A stretch of DNA of 5,243 nucleotides from positions 1 through 5,243 of the forward strand of contig CAIVAX010000580.1 in NCBI GenBank assembly GCA_903903935.1, written 5' to 3'. Origin of the DNA: an uncultured Hyphomicrobiales bacterium (GTDB lineage: Bacteria; Pseudomonadota; Alphaproteobacteria; Rhizobiales; Beijerinckiaceae). Both the position numbers and the translations under genes were made by a program. How positions within the stretch are numbered: position 1 is the first letter of the stretch; every line of letters starts with the position of its first letter. The notes under the pieces were generated by a model, which did no database searches, was not told the origin of the DNA, and was given only the letters and a program-made list of their open reading frames with translations. Positions 1-5,243 of this stretch are shown in pieces.

Positions 1-456
1 CCTGATAATCAGGATTGGACAATCCATCTGGCTTGGCGCGTGCCTGTCAATGATGTGAGCATGACCACATTCAGCATCAGCCTGCGTCGTGGCGATCCCA
101 ATGATCCCAATCTGCGCGAGACCAAGCGCGCACCGCTTGTGCCAGATCCGACCTTCTTGTCCGAAGAAATCTTGGCGGGGCGCATGCGCATTCAAGATAT
201 CGACCCCACTTATCGCGGGCTCTTTGTCGTGCAAGATAATGTGGCCTTGGCCGGACAGGGGCGGATTGTTGATCGCAGTCTTGATCGTTTGGGCCAATCA
301 GACCGCGGCATTACTTTGCTGCGCAAGCTTTGGGACCGCGAGCTGAAAGCCTTGAAAGCAGGCAAGCCCATCAAGAATTGGCACCGCCCCACAGAGCGAC
401 TTTTTTTGCTGGTCAATGCCCCCACAGATATGGCGGACATGCCCTCCTCATCTTGA
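1..456 (+). CDS. Rieske non-heme iron aromatic ring-hydroxylating oxygenase, alpha subunit (C-terminal part, 5' end cut by window)
   Basis: The reading frame is open from the first base, so the GTG at 40 is not the true start; 151 codons are visible before the TGA at 454-456. What is left is the end of the catalytic domain of a phthalate-dioxygenase-like Rieske oxygenase. Seen: a beta-strand-like stretch around LAWRVPVND (codons 10-18), then VVQDNVALAGQGRIVDRS (nt 226-279) and LGQSDRGITLLRKLW (nt 286-330). This resembles the family pattern QD...QG.I.DRS..LG.SD.GI..LR. The Asp at 235-237 is a candidate for the carboxylate ligand of the mononuclear iron, by position in the family only. The Rieske [2Fe-2S] domain and the two iron-binding histidines would lie before the window. 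These enzymes hydroxylate or demethylate aromatic or related substrates with O2 and electrons from a reductase. The exact substrate cannot be read here. The gene ends 12 bases before the transporter gene, suggesting one operon. Confidence 0.82.
   Translation, partial: PDNQDWTIHLAWRVPVNDVSMTTFSISLRRGDPNDPNLRETKRAPLVPDPTFLSEEILAGRMRIQDIDPTYRGLFVVQDNVALAGQGRIVDRSLDRLGQSDRGITLLRKLWDRELKALKAGKPIKNWHRPTERLFLLVNAPTDMADMPSSS
94..111 (+). repeat. Two tandem copies of GATCCCAAT inside the oxygenase gene
   Basis: The 9-base unit GATCCCAAT occurs twice back to back (94-102 and 103-111) and encodes Asp-Pro-Asn twice. It keeps the frame. It looks like a small in-frame duplication in a surface loop, with no sign of a regulatory role. 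Confidence 0.6.
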
Positions 457-468
457 CATCCATCCAAC

Positions 469-1563
469 ATGAAAGATCTCTCCATGCGTTTGACATCTGC
501 TCTTGTGACCAGTTCGCTTATCTTGGCTTGTGGGCTGACCACCGCCGCCACAGCTCAGACCCTTTCACCTGCCCTGCAAAAGGTGATTGCGGATTCAGCC
601 AAAGATCCCAATCTGTCGCTCTCTTGGAGCCAAGCCACTATGGGCGGCACCAAGGGCGCAGCTGATTTTGAAGCGGGCATGAACAAAATGTTTGGCACCA
701 AGATCAAAATCAAATTCACGCCCGGCCCCTCCATGCCTGCCATTGGCAATGAGATTGCCATGCGTGCCAATGCCGGACAGCCCTCTTCGACTGATGTCTT
801 CATCGCCTTTTCACGCGATATGGCCGAATTGATCGAGAAGAAATTATTCATTCCCGTCAATTGGACTGAATTGGCCCCGGGCCGCATTCCCAAGGAAGCC
901 GTTGAGGCCGATGGCACAGCGCTCAAAATCATCACAGGCCTTTTGGGTGTCACTTATAATACGCAGCTTGCCCCCTCCAAGCCTGAGAGTCTGGCTGATT
1001 TCCTGAAACCCGAATGGAAGGGACGCATTGCCACAACACCCTATTCCGCTGGCTTTGATATTCTGGCAGGCAAGGATGTGTTTGGATCACCCAAGGCGCT
1101 CGATTATGCCAAGCAATTATCGCCGCAAATTGGGGGCCTCACCCGCTGCGATGAAAATGAGCGTCTGGCCTCAGGCGAGTTTCTTGCCATGGTAATTGAT
1201 TGCGGCGATCTGGGCCAGCAAACCTTAATCAGCAAAGGCGCGCCCATCGCTCATTTCACCCCTAAGGATTATCCGGTGATGAGCTTCTATTATCTCACCG
1301 TGCCCAAAAATGCCGCCAATCCCAATGCCGCCATCCTGTTCACTGTCTATGCTTCACTGCCGGAAGGCCAGAAGATCATTCGCGAATATTGGGGCGGTGA
1401 TCTGCATCTCTATCCCGAAGCGCAGACGCATAAAACTGCGCTCGAGGTCGAAGCCAAAATTGGTCAAAAGCTCCACAGCATTGATCTTGCCTGGCAGAAC
1501 GACAATGCGGAAGGCCGCAAGACTCACGCTGAGATCAACAAAACTCTCGCCGTGAAGAAATAG
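469..1563 (+). CDS. ABC transporter periplasmic substrate-binding protein, Fe(III)/small-molecule (FbpA-like) class
   Basis: A 364-residue exported binding protein that would capture a ligand in the periplasm and deliver it to the downstream permease. It begins with a signal peptide: a charged start (MRL at residues 6-8), a hydrophobic core to about residue 23, and a likely signal peptidase I site after Ala-Thr-Ala (residue 29). Cys21 lies in the core, but the residues before it make a poor lipobox. The mature part has features of extracellular solute-binding proteins of the iron/spermidine/thiamine group: a 'STDVFIAFSRDMAELIEKK' region (about residues 106-125), 'LLGVTYNT' (about 158-165), 'FLKPEWKGRIA' (about 178-188) and 'PNAAILFTVYASLPEGQKI' (about 285-303). 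The FbpA Tyr-Tyr iron ligands are not evident; the segment around 'AMVIDCGDLGQ' has none. The mature chain has exactly two cysteines, C227 and C245. An ATG at 484 is an equally good or better start, since it places MRL first and leaves GAAAGA 7 bases upstream. The ligand is unknown. Confidence 0.88.
   Translation: MKDLSMRLTSALVTSSLILACGLTTAATAQTLSPALQKVIADSAKDPNLSLSWSQATMGGTKGAADFEAGMNKMFGTKIKIKFTPGPSMPAIGNEIAMRANAGQPSSTDVFIAFSRDMAELIEKKLFIPVNWTELAPGRIPKEAVEADGTALKIITGLLGVTYNTQLAPSKPESLADFLKPEWKGRIATTPYSAGFDILAGKDVFGSPKALDYAKQLSPQIGGLTRCDENERLASGEFLAMVIDCGDLGQQTLISKGAPIAHFTPKDYPVMSFYYLTVPKNAANPNAAILFTVYASLPEGQKIIREYWGGDLHLYPEAQTHKTALEVEAKIGQKLHSIDLAWQNDNAEGRKTHAEINKTLAVKK
471..476 (+). promoter_or_regulatory. 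Weak purine-rich ribosome-binding candidate favouring the ATG at 484
   Basis: GAAAGA lies 7 bases before the ATG at 484, while the ATG at 469 is preceded by pyrimidine-rich sequence with no Shine-Dalgarno match. The match is weak, but it and the tidier signal peptide argue for 484 as the start of the binding protein. Confidence 0.3.
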
Positions 1564-1589
1564 GCCACAAGTAGAAATAGGCCAATTGT
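1556..1589 (+). repeat. Diverged 17-bp tandem duplication across the binding-protein stop codon
   Basis: AGAAATAGGCCACAAGT (1556-1572) is followed directly by AGAAATAGGCCAATTGT (1573-1589). The first 12 bases are identical, and 14 of 17 match overall. The first copy contains the TAG stop (1561-1563), and the second repeats that TAG in the 60-base gap before the permease gene, 17 bases away and therefore in another frame. It most likely arose by slippage or a local duplication. No hairpin strong enough for a terminator is seen in this gap, so the permease is probably read through from the binding-protein gene. Confidence 0.7.
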
Positions 1590-1623
1590 CAATGGCGCAT
1601 TTATCTGCCCAGCGGATCAGGGC

Positions 1624-3408
1624 ATGAGTATAAATCCAAATCAAAACCGGGGATGGTCTTTGACCAATCCCCGGCATCTTCTTTTGCGTGGCAAAACCGA
1701 CGCATCAAAGACGGATGGCTTGACCTCAGGCCTGCTGGTGCTCGTCCAATCCATCAGCGCGATTATTTTGCTGCTGTTAGGCTGCGTCATCTGGCTCAGC
1801 TTTACTGAGGGTCGCCCGGGCGATCCGGATATGATTTTCACCACACAAAATTTTGCTGAGGTTCTTTCAAGCTCTTTCACCTGGCAGGTGATGGCCAATA
1901 CGATTGGCTTTTCCCTTGTGACGATTTTCGTCTCTCTGGCCTTTGGTTTGCCGATCGCTTGGCTGGTTGAGCGCACAGATTTTCCCGGCCGCACGCTCGT
2001 CTTCACCTTCATGACGCTTGGCATGTTGATTCCCGGCTTTGCCATTGCCATGGGTTGGCTCTTCATGTTGCACCCACGCATTGGTCTGGTGAATGTGTGG
2101 CTGCGGCAAACCTTTGGCTTGATCGATCCTGTCTTCAACATTGCCTCGATCATTGGCATGGGCTGGGTGCAAGGCCTCAGCCTCGCTCCTGTCGCCTTCA
2201 TCATGACAGCCGCCGTTTTTCGCGCCATGGATCCTTCGCTCGAGGAGGCCGCGCAAATGTCGGGCGCCGGGCGGATGAAGATTTTCACCCGCATCACCTC
2301 ACAATTGGCTTGGCCGGGAATCCTGGCTGCTGGTCTTTATATTTTCACAATGGGCTTTGCCGCCTTTGATGTGCCTGCCATCATTGGCTGGGGCAATCGC
2401 ATCTATACATTCAGCACTTATCTTCTGCTGCAATTGAAGCCCGATGATAGCGTGCCGCGCTTTGGCATGGCTGCGGCTCTCTCAACTTTGGTGATCGGCC
2501 TCGCGCTGGCTTTAAGCTTTTGGTATGCGCGCATGCAGAAGCAATCGGGGCGCTATCAAACTATTTCCGGCAAAGCCTATCGGCCCAATCGTCTGCGTCT
2601 GGGGCACTGGCGTTGGTCCGCATGGGTCTTTGTCGCTCTCTATCTGATGTTAAGCAAATTACTGCCGATTCTATTGATGATCTGGGCCTCGCTGCTGCCC
2701 TTTTTCCAAATGCCCTCGATGGCGGCTTTAAAAAATATGTCGCTCGATCATTACACCAAGGATTTGCCTTGGGAGCTGATCTTTGATGGCATGCGCACGA
2801 CCTTTTTGCTGATGCTGATAGTGCCCAGCCTCACCATTATTGCGAGCTTTGCCTTTTCTTGGATTGTGCTGCGCACGCAACTGCGCGGCCGCCATTGGTT
2901 TGATTTCATCGCCTTCCTACCCCATGCCGTGCCGGGCATTATTTTTGGTGTCAGCACCTTATTATTCGCGCTCTATGTCGCTGGGCCAAAAGTTCCGCTC
3001 TTTGGCTCTATTCTCAGCCTTGCAATCGTCATGCTGATTGCCAGATTGAGCTATGGCACACGCATGACCAATTCAGGCCTGATGCAATTGCATCGTGAGC
3101 TCGAAGAATCGGCAATCACCAGCGGCGCCTCCTCAGGCGCTGTGATCTTGAAAATCATCACGCCCCTCATGGCGCCCACTTTGATCTATGCTTGGCTCTG
3201 GGTGGCACTACTCACCTTCCGCGAACTCACCCTCGCCATCGTGCTGACCACTCGCGACAACATGACCCTCCCCGTTGTCGTCTGGTCGCTCTGGCTCAGC
3301 GGCGGCTTGGGCACGGCCTCTGCCCTGACCCTGATCTTGCTGGTGATGATGCTGCCGGTGATCGGCCTGTATTGGTATGTATCGCGCAAGCGCGGGCTCT
3401 CAATCTGA
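1624..3408 (+). CDS. ABC transporter permease, fused two-domain type (FbpB/ThiP-like)
   Basis: A 594-residue inner-membrane protein that would form the whole translocation channel as one chain, partnering the binding protein just upstream. Two binding-protein-dependent permease domains are visible, about residues 85-300 and 385-587. Each has its cytoplasmic EAA loop, which docks on the ATPase: LEEAAQMSGAG at 206-216 and LEESAITSGAS at 493-503. About twelve hydrophobic segments can be picked out, near residues 36-60, 90-114, 125-148, 177-199, 234-255, 280-300, 332-358, 392-416, 428-453, 459-475, 518-540 and 565-587. A basic linker (about 302-331) separates the halves. Length and double-domain layout fit the iron(III), thiamine and 2-aminoethylphosphonate permease families, which are hard to tell apart by sequence. 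The start at ATG 1624 has only a weak GGA (1614-1616) 7 bases upstream. No ATP-binding subunit follows; the next gene is a peptidase. Transport class is confident, the substrate is not. Confidence 0.93.
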   Translation: MSINPNQNRGWSLTNPRHLLLRGKTDASKTDGLTSGLLVLVQSISAIILLLLGCVIWLSFTEGRPGDPDMIFTTQNFAEVLSSSFTWQVMANTIGFSLVTIFVSLAFGLPIAWLVERTDFPGRTLVFTFMTLGMLIPGFAIAMGWLFMLHPRIGLVNVWLRQTFGLIDPVFNIASIIGMGWVQGLSLAPVAFIMTAAVFRAMDPSLEEAAQMSGAGRMKIFTRITSQLAWPGILAAGLYIFTMGFAAFDVPAIIGWGNRIYTFSTYLLLQLKPDDSVPRFGMAAALSTLVIGLALALSFWYARMQKQSGRYQTISGKAYRPNRLRLGHWRWSAWVFVALYLMLSKLLPILLMIWASLLPFFQMPSMAALKNMSLDHYTKDLPWELIFDGMRTTFLLMLIVPSLTIIASFAFSWIVLRTQLRGRHWFDFIAFLPHAVPGIIFGVSTLLFALYVAGPKVPLFGSILSLAIVMLIARLSYGTRMTNSGLMQLHRELEESAITSGASSGAVILKIITPLMAPTLIYAWLWVALLTFRELTLAIVLTTRDNMTLPVVVWSLWLSGGLGTASALTLILLVMMLPVIGLYWYVSRKRGLSI

Positions 3409-3414
3409 GCTTTT
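3396..3414 (+). terminator. Weak intrinsic terminator candidate overlapping the permease stop
   Basis: GCTC (3396-3399) and GAGC (3407-3410) can pair around a 7-base loop, extended by two possible G-U pairs at the base (GG at 3394-3395 with TT at 3411-3412), and are followed by TTTT. The stop codon TGA (3406-3408) lies at the loop and 3' arm. The tract TTTTATAAAA (3411-3420) is itself a perfect 10-base palindrome, so an AT-rich site working in both directions is also possible. The stem is short, so efficiency would be low. Confidence 0.35.
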
Positions 3415-3498
3415 ATAAAAATTATAACTATTCATAGGTTGAATGATCGCTCGGCCTGACAATATGTAAAGTCTCTCTTGCTGATCGGTCTTGATTCG
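3409..3498 (+). other. AT-rich intergenic region between permease and peptidase genes
   Basis: This 90-base gap is visibly richer in A and T in its first 30 bases than the flanking genes. It contains the palindrome TTTTATAAAA and a short imperfect dyad around CTATTCATAG (3428-3437). No ORF or RNA gene was recognised in it. It is the only place in the window that looks like a boundary between transcription units, and would hold any promoter for the peptidase. Confidence 0.5.
3439..3468 (+). promoter_or_regulatory. Possible weak sigma-70-type promoter for the peptidase gene
   Basis: TTGAAT (3439-3444) matches 4 of 6 bases of the -35 consensus, and TATGTA (3463-3468) only 3 of 6 of the -10 consensus, with an 18-base spacer. 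The placement, 30 bases before the ATG at 3499, is sensible, but the -10 match is poor and could be chance. Confidence 0.2.
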
Positions 3499-5243
3499 AT
3501 GCGCCATCTCCTTCGCCCCCATCTGTTTGCCGCCTCTTTGCCGCTGATCGCACAGGCTGCTCCGGGCTCTGCCCAAGCCGCAGCCCCGAACCAGCCCGAT
3601 CTTGGCGCTTTGCCCGAATGGCGGCTGAGCGATCTCTATCCGTCCATGGACTCGCCTGCCTATGCCAAGGACCTTGCTGAGGCTGTGGCCGAGTGCAAAG
3701 CCTTTGCTGACACTTATCGCGGCCGGCTCGAAGAGCTGGCCAAGGTGCCCAATGCCAGCCAGACGCTAGGCGAAGCCGTGCGTCGTTATGAGGCGATTGA
3801 GGACAGACTGGGCAAGATCATTTCCTATGCCGGTCTGATCTATTTTGCCGATGCGTCCAATCCGGCCCATATGAAGTTTTATGGCGATGCGCAGGAAAAG
3901 ATCACCGACGTCACCTCGGATATTTTGTTCTTCACGCTCGAGCTCAATCGCATTGACGATAGCCTGCTCGATGACGCGGCGGTTCAAGCGCCCTTGTCAC
4001 ATTGGCGCCCTTGGCTCGAAGATATTAGGCGCGAAAAGCCCTATCAGCTGGATGATAAAATCGAGCAATTGTTCCATGAAAAATCAGTGACAGGTCGCAA
4101 TGCCTGGAACCGGCTGTTCGACGAAACTTTGGCAAGTCTGCGCTTTCGCATCCATGATCAAGATCTCTCGATCACCCAAGCGCAAAATCTGATGCAGGAT
4201 CCAGATGAAGCCATTCGCAAAAGCGCTGCCGAGGGCATAGCCAAAACTTTGGGTGAAAATCTGCGCACCTTTGCGCTGATCACCAATACTCTGGCCAAAG
4301 ACAAAGAGATTGCCGATCGCTGGCGCGGCTTTAAAGACATTGCCGATTCTCGTCATTTGTCCAATCGTGTTGAGCGCGAAGTCGTCGATGCCATGGTCAG
4401 CGCTGTTGAAGACGCGCATCCACGCTTGTCGCATCGCTATTACAAGCTCAAGGCCAAATGGTTTGGCAAGGATCAGCTCGATCATTGGGATCGCAATGCG
4501 CCTTTGCCCAATGGCGTCAATCGTGACTATCGCTGGGAAGAAGCGCGCGACATAATCCTCAAAGCCTATGGCGATTTCTCGCCCAAACTCTCCTCCATCG
4601 CGCAAAGATTTTTTGATGAGAGCTGGATTGATGCGCCTGTGCGCCCGGGCAAACAATCAGGCGCTTTTGCCCATCCCACAGTGCCCTCGGCGCATCCCTA
4701 TGTCTTGGTCAATTATATGGGCAAGCCGCGCGATGTGATGACGCTGGCGCATGAATTGGGCCATGGGGTTCATCAGGTTTTAGCTGGCCCCAATGGTGCG
4801 CTCATGGCGCCCACACCGCTGACTTTAGCCGAGACGGCTTCGGTGTTTGGTGAAATGCTCACCTTCCGCGCTTTGTTGCGCCATTCTGGCCCCGATCAAC
4901 GCCGCACGCTTTTGGCTCAAAAGGTTGAGGACATGCTCAACACTGTCGTGCGGCAGATTGCCTTTTATTCCTTCGAACGCAAATTGCACACGCAGCGCCG
5001 CCAAGGCGAGCTGACCGCAGAACAAATATGCGAAACTTGGATGAGCGTGCAAGCCTCGAGTCTGGGGCCGGGCGTGCGGTTAGGACCGGGCTATGAGACC
5101 TATTGGTCTTATATTCCCCATTTCATCCATTCGCCCTTTTATGTCTATGCCTATGCCTTTGGCGATTGCCTCGTGAATTCACTCTATGGCCGCTATGAAA
5201 AATCAGCTGATGGCTTTGTTGAAAAATATTTCGCTTTGCTTGC
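3499..5243 (+). CDS. pepF: M3-family oligoendopeptidase F-like zinc metallopeptidase (3' end cut by window)
   Basis: 581 codons are visible without a stop; the family is usually about 600-620 residues, so little is missing. The enzyme would cut short peptides, using one zinc ion. Seen: the N-terminal family segment 'ALPEWRLSDLYPSMDSPAY' (residues 37-55), a helical region matching the oligoendopeptidase F N-terminal domain (about 125-190), then the M3 catalytic domain (about 210 to the end). It has the zinc motif HELGH at 418-422 (His418, Glu419, His422) and the third ligand Glu445 in TLAETASVFGE. The late conserved block PHFIHSPFYVYAYAFG (540-555) holds the His and Tyr residues that in this family stabilise substrate. 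All catalytic residues are present. Residues 1-33 look like a signal peptide (R2, R6, a hydrophobic run 9-18, Ala-Gln-Ala cleavage options at 18-20 or 25-27), which is unusual for this family. No clear ribosome-binding site precedes the ATG; an in-frame TTG at 3610 would give a cytoplasmic form. Probably not part of the transporter operon. Confidence 0.92.
   Translation, partial: MRHLLRPHLFAASLPLIAQAAPGSAQAAAPNQPDLGALPEWRLSDLYPSMDSPAYAKDLAEAVAECKAFADTYRGRLEELAKVPNASQTLGEAVRRYEAIEDRLGKIISYAGLIYFADASNPAHMKFYGDAQEKITDVTSDILFFTLELNRIDDSLLDDAAVQAPLSHWRPWLEDIRREKPYQLDDKIEQLFHEKSVTGRNAWNRLFDETLASLRFRIHDQDLSITQAQNLMQDPDEAIRKSAAEGIAKTLGENLRTFALITNTLAKDKEIADRWRGFKDIADSRHLSNRVEREVVDAMVSAVEDAHPRLSHRYYKLKAKWFGKDQLDHWDRNAPLPNGVNRDYRWEEARDIILKAYGDFSPKLSSIAQRFFDESWIDAPVRPGKQSGAFAHPTVPSAHPYVLVNYMGKPRDVMTLAHELGHGVHQVLAGPNGALMAPTPLTLAETASVFGEMLTFRALLRHSGPDQRRTLLAQKVEDMLNTVVRQIAFYSFERKLHTQRRQGELTAEQICETWMSVQASSLGPGVRLGPGYETYWSYIPHFIHSPFYVYAYAFGDCLVNSLYGRYEKSADGFVEKYFALL

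Noticed and set aside
40..42. GTG at 40 as the start of a short stand-alone gene
   Set aside because: The frame is open and family-like from base 1, so this codon is internal to a gene that begins before the window.
401..407. Run of seven T near the end of the oxygenase gene as a possible slippage or phase-variation site
   Set aside because: The tract is short, and the frame continues through it to a sensible C-terminus; nothing suggests programmed frameshifting.
526..534. Lipobox-like Leu-Ala-Cys in the binding-protein signal peptide, suggesting a lipoprotein
   Set aside because: The residue order before the cysteine is a poor lipobox fit, and a good signal peptidase I site follows at Ala-Thr-Ala; proteobacterial binding proteins are usually soluble.
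604..615. GATCCCAATCTG shared with 103-114 in the oxygenase gene
   Set aside because: Both copies encode Asp-Pro-Asn-Leu in the same codon choice; a 12-base chance match between coding regions is more likely than a mobile repeat.
330..665. 111-codon + strand frame bridging the oxygenase and binding-protein genes
   Set aside because: It overlaps the ends of two well-supported genes in another frame and has no family resemblance.
1581..1599. Inverted repeat GCCAATTG/CAATGGC in the gap before the permease as a terminator
   Set aside because: The arms leave almost no loop, need a bulge and have no T run after them, so a functional terminator is unlikely.
1641..2297. 218-codon open frame on the - strand opposite the permease gene
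   Set aside because: It lies entirely within a gene with clear transporter motifs, resembles no family I know, and its composition (many Met, Lys, Arg, Ser and Pro) is what the complement of a membrane-protein gene gives.
4084..4656. 190-codon open frame on the - strand opposite the peptidase gene
   Set aside because: The + strand here encodes a well-conserved M3 peptidase; the antisense frame has no recognisable domain and is a typical shadow of codon bias.

Overview
The window reads as one stretch of ordinary chromosomal DNA from a proteobacterium, most likely an alphaproteobacterium. The clues are the gene families, the moderate GC content (roughly mid-50s by eye), weak Shine-Dalgarno signals and high coding density. 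I cannot name a genus. All supported genes lie on the + strand. No RNA gene, CRISPR array, insertion sequence or phage feature was seen.

Layout. Positions 1-456 hold the C-terminal part of a Rieske-type non-heme iron oxygenase alpha subunit; its N-terminus lies before the window. Only 12 bases later comes a periplasmic ABC-transporter substrate-binding protein of the Fe(III)/small-molecule (FbpA-like) class (469-1563, or from 484). A 60-base gap carrying a diverged 17-bp tandem duplication leads to its partner, a fused double-domain inner-membrane permease of the FbpB/ThiP type (1624-3408). The permease stop lies inside a weak terminator-like hairpin, followed by a short AT-rich intergenic region. 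From 3499 to the end of the window runs an M3-family oligoendopeptidase F-like zinc metallopeptidase, intact except for its C-terminus.

How the genes may work together. The oxygenase, binding protein and permease are probably co-transcribed. The transporter's ATP-binding subunit is not in the window; it may lie before the oxygenase, which the window cannot show. The binding protein appears to lack the paired tyrosines that hold ferric iron in FbpA. Together with the linked oxygenase, this makes an organic (perhaps aromatic) acid a reasonable alternative substrate, but that is inference. The peptidase looks like a separate transcription unit. Its unusual point is a signal-peptide-like N-terminus, which would place it in the periplasm, whereas PepF enzymes are usually cytoplasmic.

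I do not see convincing evidence for an undescribed biological system. The findings below are modest leads.
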